A stretch of 64,000 nt of DNA from positions 62,001-126,000 of the forward strand of contig JAEHOE010000072.1 of NCBI GenBank assembly GCA_016858145.1, in the 5' to 3' direction. Both the position numbers and the translations under genes were made by a program. This DNA comes from Edaphochlamys debaryana. Its lineage: Eukaryota > Chlorophyta > Chlorophyceae > Chlamydomonadales. Shown here in pieces: positions 1 to 11,342 of this stretch (position 1 is the stretch's first letter; the number at the start of each line of letters is the position of its first letter). The notes beneath the pieces were generated by a model. The model was not told the origin of the DNA. It worked only from the letters and a program-made list of their open reading frames with translations, and made no database searches.

Positions 1-49
1 CGACCTGCCTTGCTCTCCTAACCCCCCCGAACCCCCTGAACCCTCGCAG

Positions 50-2612
50 GAGACGCTCAAGTCGGTGATTGCGCAGTACAACGCCTCGCAGCTGCTCACC
101 CAGCGTGAGGTGCGTGCGGCCGCTGCTGGCAGCACCCCAGGGCGGGGTTAAAGGGGCCCATGGGCTGGTCGGTGCTGGTGCTCCTGTAGCAGCAGAGGGA
201 CTGACACCGTGGAAGGACGGGGCGTGCCTGCGGGGTGCCCTGGGCGGGCGGTGGCCCCACGGGGTGATTAGTGCGGCCACGGCAGCCGTGAGACGGGGTG
301 GGGAAGCGGATGCTTCCACGTGCCAGCCGCTTGTGCCTCCCGCCGTGGCTTCGTGGCGACAGGCTCGTTTGCGCCAGCCCGTGCGGCCACCAGAGGGCAC
401 TGGGTGGCAGGCGGCTCGGAAGGACTCGCGACCGGCAACGGCCAACGCCTGGCGGATTCACCCATCCACGCTCCGGACCCAGCCACCAACAACCCCAACG
501 ACCAACCGACCACCCTACCAACCGCCAACCGCTCGCAGGTCGTGTCGCGCGACATCCGCCGCATCCTGACGGAGCGCGCCCGCTTCTTCAACATCATCCT
601 GGAGGACGTGTCCATCACCAACCTGACCTTCTCCAAGGAGTACACGGCGGCCGTGGAGGCCAAGCAGGTGGCGCAGCAGGAGGCGGAGCGCGCCAAGTTC
701 GTGGTGCGTGGGGGGTAGGGATGGGAGGGGGGAGCGGGGGAAGGGGGAAGGGGCCGGGAGAGGGGAGCTGGTTAGGAGGCAGGGACTCGGGGGAGCGGGG
801 GAGGGGTACTGGGTCGAGGCCGGTGCGTGGAGGCGGTAGGTAGGGGTTGGGCACGTATTCGCTTTGGCTCCTTCCCTTGCTGGGGCCTCCGCCGACCCCT
901 CCTTCCCCACGCCCCTCCCCCTCCCCCCTCCAGGTGGACCGGGCGCTGCAGGAGAAGCAGAGCGCCATCGTGCGCGCGCAGGGAGAGGTGGGGCGGGGCG
1001 GGGGCCGGGTTTATGGTGTAGGATGAGCGCTAGGGCTGGTTGGCGCTCAGGATGTTGGGCCGGGCCTGAGAGAGGGGTGGCAGGGGGCTAGGCCGCCTGG
1101 GCAAGAGGAGCCTGGGGAGGAGAGGACCGGGGCTTGCTGGCGGGGTGCTGGGCGCTGGCAGCAGGGCGGCGGTGGCACATGCGGCGGCAGGGTGACCAGT
1201 AGAGAGTCGACGCGCAGGTCTAGTCTCGTCATTAACCCCTGTCTCGTGCCTTATGGCCTCCTCGACCGGGGTGGCGTGTAGCGCACCGCTTCAGGGCTCC
1301 GGGCATGTCGCTGAGCCCCCGCTGTCCGCCCTCTTCCTGCTCGCCCCCAGGCCCAATCCGCCAGGCTGATCGGTGAGGCGGTGCGCCAGAACCCCGCCTT
1401 CCTGACCCTCCGCAAGATCGAGGTGGGTGCTGCGCTCGGCTGGCGGCGATCCACCCCCTTCTCTATGCAACAGGGGCGAACGGCGGGGCCGTGATGCGCG
1501 GCAACTGCCGCTATCTGCCCCAGCATCAGCACCCGCACAGCCCACTACCCAACGCCACCCACGCCGGCGACGTGATCCCGCTCAGCTTCAAACACCTGAC
1601 GCCGTAACTCCCGCCGTAACCCACCTCAATCGCCCTGACCCTCGCAGGCCGCCCGCGAGATCGCCGGCACGATATCCCAGTCCGCCAACAAGGTCTACCT
1701 GGACTCCAACAGCCTGCTGCTCAGCGTGGTGGGTGGGGGGGAGGTTCGGCGGGCGGTCGGGTCGGGGGCACTTGGCAGGGCGGACTGTGCCGGTTCAGGA
1801 CTGTCGTACATGAGCTCAAGGCGAGTGGTAGCCCATGGTTCAGGGCGTTCGGAGAGGCGGGTCAGGGGCATCTGGGAGCTGGGGGCGCCATGGGACTGCG
1901 GGCCCGCCTAGCAGCCCTTTCGGTTGGTCCCGGCACCTCAATTCCTGTCGGCCTCTTCCGCCGCCTCCCGCAATGCACTGCCCCTGCATCCCCACGTCCA
2001 CCTGTATCTCGCACCGCACCACACCACACCGCACGGCACCGTACCGTACCGCACCAAACCATACGACCATCTGTCGCACCGTACCGCACCGTACCGTACC
2101 ATACGACACGGACTCGACGCCACGCACACGGGGTGGTTTGTGTACGGCGCCGCACTGCCGCATATCGTGCCTAGGTCGGAATGCAGGTGGCAGTCGCGGC
2201 CCCCGAGATGGAGCCCAGCAAGGCGAGCCCCTGAGGGCCGCCTGGGCCGGAGGTGCCGGGCTCGGCCTAGACGGAGGGCGGAGGTGGGCGCTCATGGGCC
2301 GATACCCAGACCAGGGGCCTAGCGCCGCCTCGGTCGTAAACGAGCCGGCGCTGCGGATGGCCCTTGCAGCGCCGCCCCGGCCTCACCGCTCGCAGCGCTC
2401 CTCTCGCTGTGTCGCCCATCTGTGCCCTTGGCCTGGACCTTGAGCCCCGCTCCCTCCTAACCCTCTTCCCTCACCCCTCCCCACCCCCTCCCCACCCCCT
2501 ACCCCCTGCCCCTACCCCTTGCCCCCTTTAGAACCAGGCGGGCCAGGAGAGCAGCGTGCAGGCGCCCATGGACCTGGGCCCCAAGCGCAAGGCCTGGTGG
2601 TGGCCCTTCTAA
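50..2612 (+). CDS. PHB2: Prohibitin, type II (PHB2-like), 3' part
   Basis: Partial at the 5' end; the window opens inside an intron. Exons: 50-109, 539-703, 934-987, 1351-1422, 1648-1728, 2532-2612 (TAA). All are whole-codon exons with GT-AG borders. The joined protein contains conserved prohibitin segments: [19 protein letters not shown], then [36 protein letters not shown], and [20 protein letters not shown] followed by [10 protein letters not shown]. The VYL-DSN-LLL ending, rather than the shorter type-I C-terminus, points to the type-II (PHB2) subfamily. These proteins form ring complexes with type-I prohibitins in the mitochondrial inner membrane and act as scaffolds for proteases and cristae. 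The C-terminal tail (KRKAWWWPF) is unlike the usual plant ending and looks lineage-specific. The N-terminal membrane anchor lies outside the window. Family assignment is firm; subtype is likely. Confidence 0.93.
1990..2110 (+). repeat. Degenerate CCGTA/CCGCA pentamer tract in prohibitin intron
   Basis: The last prohibitin intron (1729-2531) holds a run of near-pentameric CCGTA, CCGCA and CCATA units between about 1990 and 2110. No coding signal fits it and the flanking exons join in phase without it. Confidence 0.6.
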
Positions 2613-4475
2613 GCGGGTTCAGCGCAGCAGGCTGGCGCCGTACGAAGCGGTCGGGGCCCTCCGCAGCGGTGGGACCCACTGAGGCGGCTGGGTTCGGCCC
2701 GAGCGTCGCCGGGGCGCGGGGCAACGCTGGAAGGCTCACGGGCTATGGCCTTGCGGGGGCTCACAGCTGGACGCGCGGCTTCAATGGCGCCGGTCGCGGC
2801 GGGGATGATCTGGTCCGGGGCCGAAGGGCCCAAGGAAGGAGGGGACCGCTGGGCCGGGCGCCTGGCGGTCGTCGGCTGGAGGCTCCTTGAACGCGCACCG
2901 CCCTTCAGGGCATGGAGCAAGCAGCACAGCAGCGCCAGGCCGGAAGGGAGGCGCGGAGGCAAACCGTTGTGCGGATGATGCGGAGGTTGATGGCGCGGAG
3001 GCTGCGAGGTTGGCTGGGGCTGGGCGGCCAGCAGGCGGGCCGGCGCTGGCCGGACGGACCACCGGGACAGGGCCCATGGGTCATGGGCTGTGCCACAGGG
3101 CACAGCGGGCCGAGAGGAGGCGGGCCGTGAGCGCGGCGGGGTACCGTGGACGGGAGTTGGGGGGGTAAGCAGCGTGGGGGAGTGGGAGGCAGTTTGGATG
3201 TGCAGGCCTGACGCGGGTCTTTCGGGTGAATGGCGCACATGTTTGGCTCGTTGCGTTTTGGGATTGAGACGGGGGTGGGCTGAGGAGGAGGCGGTGTTGC
3301 GTGTGGCCCGCGGCTCGAGGTGGAGGATGGGTTGGCCAGGTTGGCGTGTGTGCGTGAGGGGTTGGCTCAAGCGGGGGCAAGAGGGGGGGAGCGCCCGGGA
3401 GCGGAAAGGACATGGGGGCGGCTGCGATGAGGCCGTGTCCTGAGGTTTGGGCTTTGGGGATGGCGGAACGGTGCGACCCGTGGAGGAGGAAAGATGGGAA
3501 TGCTCTGGGGGGCGGGGTCCGGCGCTGTAGGACTTCGGTATGCGGTGCGGTCTCTGGCCCTGGTCCGTGCAATTCCTGTGTAACGGCAAAAGTGAGTCAC
3601 GCGACTCGCGCCGCTCACGCGGTCAGGACTGTTAGTACCTCGCGTGAGCAGTCGTGGGCAGCTTGGCTCAAATAGCCTTCAGGGGCCTCGCCGCTCGGCC
3701 GCCGGGCCGGGCTTTCCGTCCGGACCTCAGGGACTAGCTCCCTCCACTCTCAGCACCGTGTACTGTTGCAACGCATGCCGTAGCTTGGCTGGATTGACGT
3801 TGGGCAGGAGTCTGCTATGCCCTGTGACGCTGTGAGCTCGTCGGGGGCACCAGCCGGAGCGACCGGCGCCGAGGAGTCCCGGCGACTCGCCCAGCCCGAT
3901 AGGAGTCGCCGCGACGTGCCAACAGCATGACGGTCCTCGCGACCCGGCGCCAGCGAGCTCCAGGCCGCTGGGCTCACTTGAAGTTGTCAGCGCGCAGGGG
4001 CGCGGCGCGGGCGGAGAGGTCCGCAAACTGCATATGAGCCCCACCGTTGGAGGAGTCGCCTTTTTGGTCGCTCGCTTGCGCGCAGCAAGCAAGCGCTCCA
4101 CGTGAATCGGAAGCTGCAGAACACGCAACGGTGAGGCGCAGGGGCCGCCGGGCGAAGGGAAATTTGTTTGGGACGAGCAACGGTTCCGCGGATCGGCGTT
4201 TTCGCGGAAGACCTCTGCGGTCGCCGCTCGCAACACCATACTGTCAAAGACGCACACCCTGCTAGCTCAACGCCACGCCCCACGCCAATAGCGATACCGC
4301 CTGCTAGCGCCCCCCTCAGCGGAAGCCTCGGATTCAAGCTCTCGAACCCGCCTCGTGGAGCTTCTCTGACCGTTGCTAGCATCTGCCAAGTCGATTGCTA
4401 CCTTCAGAGACCAGGAGGGGTGGTCACGCCTTCTCCCGCGTGCCGGAAAGGACGCCCTGTACATTGCCGCGCAAG
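2613..4475. other. Prohibitin 3' UTR and intergenic region
   Basis: No convincing coding exon. The first ~970 bases are probably prohibitin 3' UTR, ending near the TGTAA at 3579-3583. The remainder, to the start codon at 4476, should contain the promoter of the next gene. I see no clear TATA box. Confidence 0.55.
3579..3583 (+). terminator. TGTAA poly(A) signal, prohibitin gene
   Basis: TGTAA is the usual green-algal poly(A) signal. This is the first one seen downstream of the prohibitin stop at 2612, giving a ~970-base 3' UTR, which is in the normal range for volvocine genes. It is a match to a five-base motif only. Confidence 0.5.
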
Positions 4476-5969
4476 ATGGACCTGGCCGCGTGGCCTGTGG
4501 TTGCTCTGCTCTGCGCCGCTGGGTTAGCATGCCTACGGACTATCTTGTCGAGGCGAGAAGCAAGCAAAGCGAGGTGAGGCACGACTTTGGATGTGGAGCC
4601 ATCAACCCCGCACACACACACACCTCGCACAGTCATCTCACATCCGGCGTGTGGCGACTTCGGGCGTCCTCGTTGCGACTATTCTTCAAGCAGCCATAGC
4701 TTACGCTACTTATGGCGGCGACTCCGTCATGGCTTTCGCGCTCCGGTCTGGCTTGACGCTTACCGCGCGTAACTGACGAAACCCTCGTGCATCCTCTGCA
4801 GGCTATCGTCACGAGCTGGTCGGCAGGCTTGTCTCGCGGCCGCCGCGCAACTGTCACACGTGCCGTTATCCACGCTAGACACGCCGGGACTTGCCGCCTC
4901 GCCCTTCGGAGCCTGCGAGCCGGCCGTCGCGCTGTCTCCGAAGCCCAGCGCGGATGCCGACGTCGTGAATGCGCTCGGGTCGGCATGCGGCACCCCGGCG
5001 AGCTCGGTCGCGGGCTCCGTGAGCAGCGGCGACGACGAGCTTAGCGCCGTGCTCAGCGGCGGAAGCTTCATCAGCGACGACGAGCGTCCCAGCAGCGGCT
5101 CAGACGGCAAGCGCCCATCCTGCGGCGCTATCGCCGAGGAGCCGTGCGTCTCGCCCAAGTGCGCAGTGGAGGCGGCGTCCGTGCTACGGCCAGCGCTCCG
5201 CCGCCGCGGCGCCGGGCGCACGCCGGCCAAGTCGGTGACCTTCAGCGTCGCGGCCCCAGTCATCTGCTGCCCCCCAACCGAGGAGGCGCTCAGCCTACTC
5301 GCCTCGGGCACGCCGGCCGTGCCCTTCCAGCCTAGTGCCACCCCCTCTGCCCAGCCCTCGCTAGCTCCCACCACCGCCCCGGCATCGGCCGCCCCCGAGC
5401 CGACCGCCACCCCCGTCCCCGCCGCCTTCTTGCCGTCCGCGGCCGCGCGCCCCACCGCCGGCGCCTCGTCTTGGCCCGTCTCGCACCGCGAGGCCCACGC
5501 CCGCACGCTCGCAGCCGTGCAGTCGGGGCGGCGCCGCGTTCTGGCGGCGCTGGAGGAGGCCAGGGCGCGGCACGCACACCTGGGCCGCACGCCCGAGCCG
5601 CAGCCCTCGGCGGCCGGGCCGGCGGTGGAGGAGGAGGCGCGGTGGCAGCGGCTGGAGCGCTGCCCCAACGTGCCCATGTCCGGGTGCGACGCGGCCATCC
5701 TCTCGGTCGGCTACGCGCAGCGCAACGGCGGCCCCACCGGCGCCGCCAGCAGCAGCTCCTCCTCTTCCTCCTCGGCTGCGGCGCAGCGGCACGCAGGGCC
5801 CTTCACGCAGCCCTGGCAGCACGCGAACGCGACGGCGGCCGCGGTTAAGCAGGAGCAGCCGCAGCCGGTGTGCGGCCTGCCGGCAGCGTCGCTGGACGGC
5901 CAGGCGCTCCGCAGGGCGCTTGCGGCGGACCCCGTGCGGTTGGCTGAGATGCTTGCGCTCCGGTCGTGA
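4476..5969 (+). CDS. Unknown protein with N-terminal hydrophobic segment
   Basis: Proposed exons 4476-4573 and 4802-5969 give 421 residues; the intron is GTGAGG...CTCTGCAG in phase 2. The ATG at 4476 was chosen because its exon ends in a strong donor (GAG|GTGAGG) and joins in frame to the long second exon, which has no ATG of its own near its start. The N-terminus (MDLAAWPVVALLCAAGLACL, then basic residues) looks like a signal anchor or signal peptide. The remainder is low-complexity, rich in Ser, Ala and Pro, with an acidic Ser stretch, a basic patch followed by KSVTFSVAAPVICC, a poly-Ser run and a C-terminal helix (ALRRALAADPVRLAEMLALR). I do not recognise a family. Other N-terminal exons are possible. 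Confidence 0.6.
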
Positions 5970-7033
5970 GCGGCATTCGTTGCAGTCGCTGTTGGTGCCT
6001 GCGTCCTTGCCTTGTGGGCGTATGGCGGTGGTGCAGGTGGTGGTAGTACGCTTGCCTTGCGTGTTTCTGTGCCGCCTTAACCTAACATATCAAGGCTGGC
6101 GTTTGTAGATCTAGATCTGGTGATGTGGTTTGGTGGTCACTTGTGGCGCGCTGGTGGGGTTCGGGGGGGGGGACGACGAGGGTATGGCAATGCACTGTGG
6201 AGCAGAGCGTCGAGCGGGGACGTGGGGTGCGTTGAGTGAAGACTGCAAGTGAGCTACCTTCTTGCAGTGTTGGCCGCACGCGTACATGTGCTGAAGTGTG
6301 GATATGCACGGTTGAGCGATGCGTTTTGAGTTTTGAGAGCACCGCAGGCGCGTTCGCAATGTCCCTCGTGGGTAGTGGGCGGGGTTGCAACAACCCGCCG
6401 AGCCCTAAAGACATTACACCGGCAGAACCGTCGTGCAGATGGCTTGTGTTGAGTGGACCTTGCCGCGTCGTGTGGCGTGTGTCCTTTGCATATTGCGTTT
6501 CGGGTATTACTATTGCCTTCAAGACAGGAGCACTGGCCTACTACGGGCCTTGGGCCTAAGAATGCGCTTTTGTCGAGTTACAGAGCCGCCTTGACAGAGG
6601 CTGTGAGATCATAATGAGTAGACAGACACCAGAAAAGAGAAATCAAGGGTTCAGGCTGACGGTAAATGCAGACGGGCAGACACGCACGCCCCTGTAAGCA
6701 CACGAGCTTCCACGCCTTGCGCCCGGTCCGCTCCCCTTCCCGTGCTCGGTCCAAGCTCCCTGGGGCAGCCCTTCTGCCTATCAAACGGGCTCGCCCACCA
6801 CTAGCAGAGAGCTGACGGTGACGTCACAGTGGATCAGCAGTGCAGAGTTGCGTATGCAGCCCGCGTATTTCCGGTCCGTGCCCAAGCGAGGCTTCTGAAG
6901 CCTCCGATCTCCATCCTGCGGGGCGTATGCCTGGTGCAGCCCCGTACACCACTACTCGCGTTCGTGTGGGCAGCCTACGGAGGGTCCAGGCATCGCGGCA
7001 GCCTCGTGTACCTGACTACCTGTTCGCTGCAAC
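5970..7033. other. 3' UTR and intergenic region
   Basis: No supported gene. The first ~720 bases are probably the 3' UTR of the preceding gene, up to TGTAA at 6693-6697. From 6949 the sequence is the upstream part of a duplicated block that precedes the glutathione peroxidase exons. Confidence 0.5.
6693..6697 (+). terminator. TGTAA poly(A) signal for the 421-residue gene
   Basis: First TGTAA found on the + strand after the stop at 5969, implying a ~720-base 3' UTR. Motif match only. Confidence 0.4.
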
Positions 7034-7306
7034 ATGTTCAGCGCCCTGTTCGGCGGCAACAAGGCCGTCACCTCGGCCTTCAGCAACTTCCACGAGCTCA
7101 GCGTAGCGGACATTGTGAGCACCCCTGTCTTGCAGAACCCTCCAGTGGACAGCGCCAGGGCAGCAGGACAGGAGGGGAGTGAGAACAGGGGCATGATGGG
7201 GATCATCTGGCCGCGACTCACCGCCCCCTGCTCACCGCTCCACAGGACAAGAAGAACGTCGACTTCAAGGCGCTGGCGGGCAGGTGGGGAGCCCTGCGGC
7301 AGGCGA
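6949..7306 (+). repeat. Direct repeat, upstream copy of GPX 5' end
   Basis: This block is nearly identical to 9430-9772, about 2.48 kb downstream. It covers ~85 bases upstream of the ATG, exon 1, intron 1 and exon 2 of the glutathione peroxidase gene. Differences are few: a GTAGCG/GCTGCG change that turns Ala into Val in exon 1, and a short indel just before the ATG. Beyond exon 2 the two copies stay weakly alignable for ~60 bases and then diverge. Confidence 0.9.
7034..7283 (+). pseudogene. Duplicated GPX exons 1-2 (truncated copy or alternative first exons)
   Basis: Exons 7034-7114 and 7246-7283 encode the same 39-residue N-terminus as the intact gene except for one Ala-to-Val change. Both splice borders and the reading frame are intact. 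No copy of the catalytic exon (the selenocysteine region) or later exons follows before the second copy begins near 9430. So this is either a 5'-truncated duplicate or an alternative promoter plus first exons that splice over 2.6 kb into exon 3 at 9937. The donor after 7283 is preserved, so the second possibility is mechanically open. Confidence 0.75.
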
Positions 7307-7309
7307 ACC

Positions 7310-9430
7310 AAGGCCCCATGCTAGCGAGCCCTTTGCAAGCCCCAGCGTCAGCGCCCTCTGGCTGCCCAGGGCTGTTCCAGTGACGGGAAGGGGCGCACCC
7401 GGGAGTGGGCCCCCCTTCCCCTGATAGGTTGCGGCCGGGCCTCTTGCCTGCTCTCGGGCTCTGTCTACGGCTCCCTCAGGGTCCTGTGCGCGGCGGAAGC
7501 TTCGGGCCTCCTATGACGGTGTGCAGGTGGCACACCCAGGGGGATCCGCTCGCGCTCAACCCCTCCCCCGGGGTGGGTCGGGGTGGGTACGTGCTCTTCG
7601 CGCTGCTCATCTCCCGGCCCCTCGCCGGCTTCTTGCCTCGACCCGCCCCTCTCGCCCTGTTCTAGGCTGTCTACGCTCCGGCTCTCGCTCAACCCTTCCA
7701 CCTGTGGAGGCGGTCCGGCTATGAGCAGCATCCTCCCATCTCCCAGTCGCTAGAGCCCCTCCCTCGCCTCCTGCTGCGCCCTGGTTGCCCGCCGCCAACC
7801 GGCTAGGGGCGTTGGGGGCCAAGGGAAGGTCCCGGCTTGGCCGATGACCCTCCTATGACGGCCTGCAGTCCGCTGCCTGTCCGCGCTCTCCTCAGCCCTC
7901 AGGTGGGGGCTTCGGCCCGCGAGCCTTCGTGGAGGACGTGACGCCGTGTAACAACAACAACTCCGGCTGTCCGGTGCGTTGCTGCCCCATGCCTCGACCA
8001 CCCCAGCCCACATGCCCACGTGGCTTCTGCCATTGACCTAGTCCTTCACCGAATCATCGTCCCTTTGCCGGCTCCGCCCAAGCCTGTGCATGACAGCCCC
8101 ACGGCTGACCAGATCTGCGTCATCCGCCATGCATCAGCCGCATCAGCTGCCCGAAGCCACCCGTGGTGAGGCGCCCGGTATGCCCCCCAGGGCTCCTTGC
8201 GCCCCCCCTGCAAATCCCTTGGCTGGCTGGCGGTTGCCGCTCCCTTCTTCTTGCCTCCCTTTGTCGCCATTGACCCCTTGTGCCCTCGCCGCCGGCCCCT
8301 GGGCGGTCCATCGTCCGCACCCCATTCTGGGTCGCCCCGCCCTACCTACCCACCCCGGCGGGCGCCAGCGGCTACCATCGGCGACGCTGAGCTGTGCTGG
8401 TTAACCGGCCCTGCCATGACTGGACTTTCCTTAGCCCTCGGGCGTAAGGCCACGATCTTGTGGTGGCCGCTGGGGAGGCGCTGGGCGCCCCTGGTCGCCC
8501 CGCCGCTGCCCCAGCCCCCTGTCCGCCCTGCCCTGATACCACCCGCCGTGTCCCCCGGGACCCCCCGCCCCTTCCCCCCCGCAACCGCCCATACGGCTTT
8601 GCCTCCTTCTTGCTCGTGGGCCTGTGCCACGCGTCACGCGGTGTAGCAAGAGGTATTGTGAAGAATGTGCACTGGCTGATGCTTAGACGAGGACCCTGTC
8701 CAACATGCGCGGAGGCCCAGCACGAGGCTCTGGCCGCAGCAGAGGCTCTTGCGCCCCTGCCGCGCAGCGCCCTCCCTCGGCTCTGTGCCCCTGCGTCCAG
8801 CCAGCTCTACCCTCCGCCCAAGCGCTTCGCTTCGTTGATGTCTTCTAACCCTCCGCCCGCTGTGGCGCTTCCGCAAAGACAGCAGGGCGCAAGGAGCCCT
8901 CATGGCGGCAGCCTGTCAGCAGCTTTGCAGGAGGTGTGCTCCGCGGCTCCGGAATGCACCGCGCCTCTGCTCTGATTCCTCTGAAGGCCGCGTGTGCGGC
9001 TAGCGCTAGCACGATCTCCGCAGCCTCCAGGGGCTCTCCCGAGAGGGGCTCTCCAGCGGCTCACCCTGGCTCACAAGGCACCCCGAACAACCAGAGACGC
9101 ACACAACCGGGCGACTCGGGCCCAGGCTGATAAGGGTAAGGATGCCTTGCGGGCTCGCTTGAGGTGGGGTTTGAGGGTGAACAGGGGGGGGGCGCCCTCC
9201 GAGGCCGCCTCTCGCCTCCCCCTGCGACCGCCCCCTTTTGGGATGGTGAACGCAGGCGGCAGCCCCCGCCCCGTCCTGTGCATGCGTGCGTGCACTTTGC
9301 GCTTGACTCCGACTTGGGGCAGAGAGGGATGGCGCCCCAGTTCCAAGCACCGTACACACGTACGGCAGCGGGTAGGAGGAAGTATAACGGCGGCCAGAAC
9401 TCCTTGTCTCCAGCACAGCAACATGCTGAC
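7310..9430. other. Unassigned 2.1-kb spacer between GPX 5' copies
   Basis: No gene can be supported. There are scattered short coding-like pieces with splice-like borders, for example 7893-7972, which would encode GGFGPRAFVEDVTPCNNNN, but no chain of exons in consistent phase. If transcription starts at the upstream copy, this stretch would be intron. Confidence 0.4.
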
Positions 9431-9772
9431 CACTACTCGCGTTCGTGTGGGCGGCCTACGGAGGGTCCAGGCATCGCGGCAGCCTCTTGTACCTGTTCGC
9501 TGCAACATGTTCAGCGCCCTGTTCGGCGGCAACAAGGCCGTCACCTCGGCCTTCAGCAACTTCCACGAGCTCAGCGCTGCGGACATTGTGAGCACCCCTG
9601 TCTTGCAGAACCCTCCAGTGGACAGCGCCAGGGCAGCAGGACAGGAGGGGAGTGAGAACAGGGGCATGATGGGGATCATCTGGCCGCGACTCACCGCCCC
9701 CTGCTCACCGCTCCACAGGACAAGAAGAACGTCGACTTCAAGGCGCTGGCGGGCAGGTGGGGAGCCCTGCTG
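9430..9772 (+). repeat. Direct repeat, downstream copy (functional GPX 5' end)
   Basis: Partner of 6949-7306. It contains ~77 bases of leader, exon 1, intron 1 and exon 2 of the intact glutathione peroxidase gene. Confidence 0.9.
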
Positions 9773-11342
9773 TGAACGTGTCGAGCCCATGCTCGCGAGC
9801 TCTCGCGAGCCCCGCAAACAGCGCCTCCAGCCTGTCCAGGACCGCTGAAGTGCCCACAATAGACCGGGGTCAGCCTGGACTTCCCAAGCCTCGCGTTTCT
9901 GCTGGCTGAAACGCATCCACGTACGCACCGCTGCAGGGCCGTCCTGGTGGTGAACGTGGCAAGCAAATGAGGCCTGACCTCCGCGAACTACAAGGTGAGG
10001 TGCCGCTTCGCCGCTGGCGAGCTTCTCAGGCATTCAACAACTCCCCTCCGGGCTTTCCGCTTCGCAGGAGTTCGCGGCGCTGCTTCAGAAGTACCCCGCC
10101 ACTGACCTGACCATCATGGCGTTTCCCTGGTACGCACTCGCCGGGGCTGCCTTAACCCGGGTTCCAACAACCTTCAGCCCCGACGGCCCGACGGTGTCGA
10201 GCCCCTTCCGCCAACACGGTTTCTTGACGGCTGCTGCCCCCCTCCCGACCCCCCACCCCCGCTCCCCACAGCAACCAGTTCGGCGGGCAGGAGCCGGGCA
10301 CCAACGCGGAGATCAAGGCCTTCGCCCAGGCCCGCGGCTTCGAGGGCGCCGGCGCCCTCCTGATGGACAAGGTGCGGTTCGGTTGGGGCCCGGTCTCGTC
10401 ATGCTGGCTTGCTTTCAGGCTAAGCATATGCGTACGTGCTCGCTGATCTCCCCATCCTACTGCACACCAAGCTGGGGCGGGTTCTGAATGGGGCATATGG
10501 GGCGCGGGCCTCGGGTGGTGTTAGAGAGCGCCATTTCAGCCTGCCGAACGCATGCGTCCGCCTGCCTGCGCCCTTCGCCGCAGATCGACGTCAATGGTGG
10601 CGGCATGAGCCCCGTGTACGCCTACCTCAAGGTGAGGCGTCGGGGTTCAGGTCGCGGCCCAGGGTTTTGCCGTGGTAGGGTTACACAAGGAACCGTGTGA
10701 ACCCTGCTTCCAGCTCTGGCCCGGGGTTGGTGTGGAGCCTGCTTGCGGCTCCATAAGGCCAGGGGACGAGAGGGCGCGGCGCGGCGCCTCTCATGCTGGG
10801 ACCCAAGGGGCGCTTCAGGGGTCATGAGCGCGAAGGCCTGGGCGCCCTGATCGACGGCCCTGTGCCCACACAACTCGTCGTCACTCCCCCTCTTGCGGCC
10901 TCTGTGGCCCGCAGTCCGCCAGCGGTGACACCTCGGACATCGGCTGGAACTTCGGCAAGGTAGGGGCGCGTGTTTGTGAGGGGGGGGGCAGGGAAGGGCT
11001 GGGAGTGCGGGTGCTGTGGGGTGTGTTTGCATGGCCACCGTAACCATCCAGTTGCCAGTTGAGAGCGAGGAGAAGCGAGAGGGAGTGGCTGGAGTTGTGG
11101 AGCTAGAAGTGCTTCTTGGGTACCCCGTGCGCCGCTGTCACCGAGGACTGAATAGCACGGCAGTTATTGCACTGCCATGGCACCGTCCCCGCCGTTCATT
11201 CCTCCCTGTTTTCCCCACCTCGTCGCTTCGCCCACCCCAGTTCCTGGTCCGCCCCGACGGCACCGTGGCTGGGCGCTACGCCCCCACCACCGGTCCGCTG
11301 TCCATCGACAAGGACATCCAGGCGGCGCTCGCCACGCGCTAG
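9507..11342 (+). CDS. GPX: Selenocysteine glutathione peroxidase
   Basis: Eight exons: 9507-9587, 9719-9756, 9937-9994, 10068-10129, 10272-10371, 10584-10631, 10915-10959, 11241-11342 (TAG), giving 177 residues in unbroken phase when the TGA at 9968-9970 is read as selenocysteine (residue 51). That TGA sits exactly where the catalytic Cys/Sec of the family lies (VLVVNVASK-Sec-GLTSANYK). The rest of the active site is present: the FPCNQFGGQE block (Gln) and WNFGKFLV (Trp, Asn). The enzyme reduces hydroperoxides with thiols. The short N-terminus has no obvious transit peptide, so it is probably cytosolic. A SECIS element is required in the 3' UTR; I could not identify one confidently by eye. 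A selenoprotein GPX is known in Chlamydomonas, which supports the reading. Confidence 0.93.
9968..9970 (+). other. In-frame TGA read as selenocysteine
   Basis: TGA in exon 3 of the peroxidase gene, at the catalytic position between NVASK and GLTSANY. Downstream exons continue the conserved GPX protein in the same frame to a normal TAG, so this is recoding rather than a nonsense mutation. Confidence 0.9.

Noticed and set aside
7893..7972. Coding-like piece GGFGPRAFVEDVTPCNNNN with splice-like edges
   Set aside because: No neighbouring exon in matching phase and no recognised family; could be chance.
9071..10033. 320-residue antisense reading frame across the GPX 5' exons
   Set aside because: It is the reverse of conserved GPX exons and introns with no family-like sequence; a by-product of GC richness.
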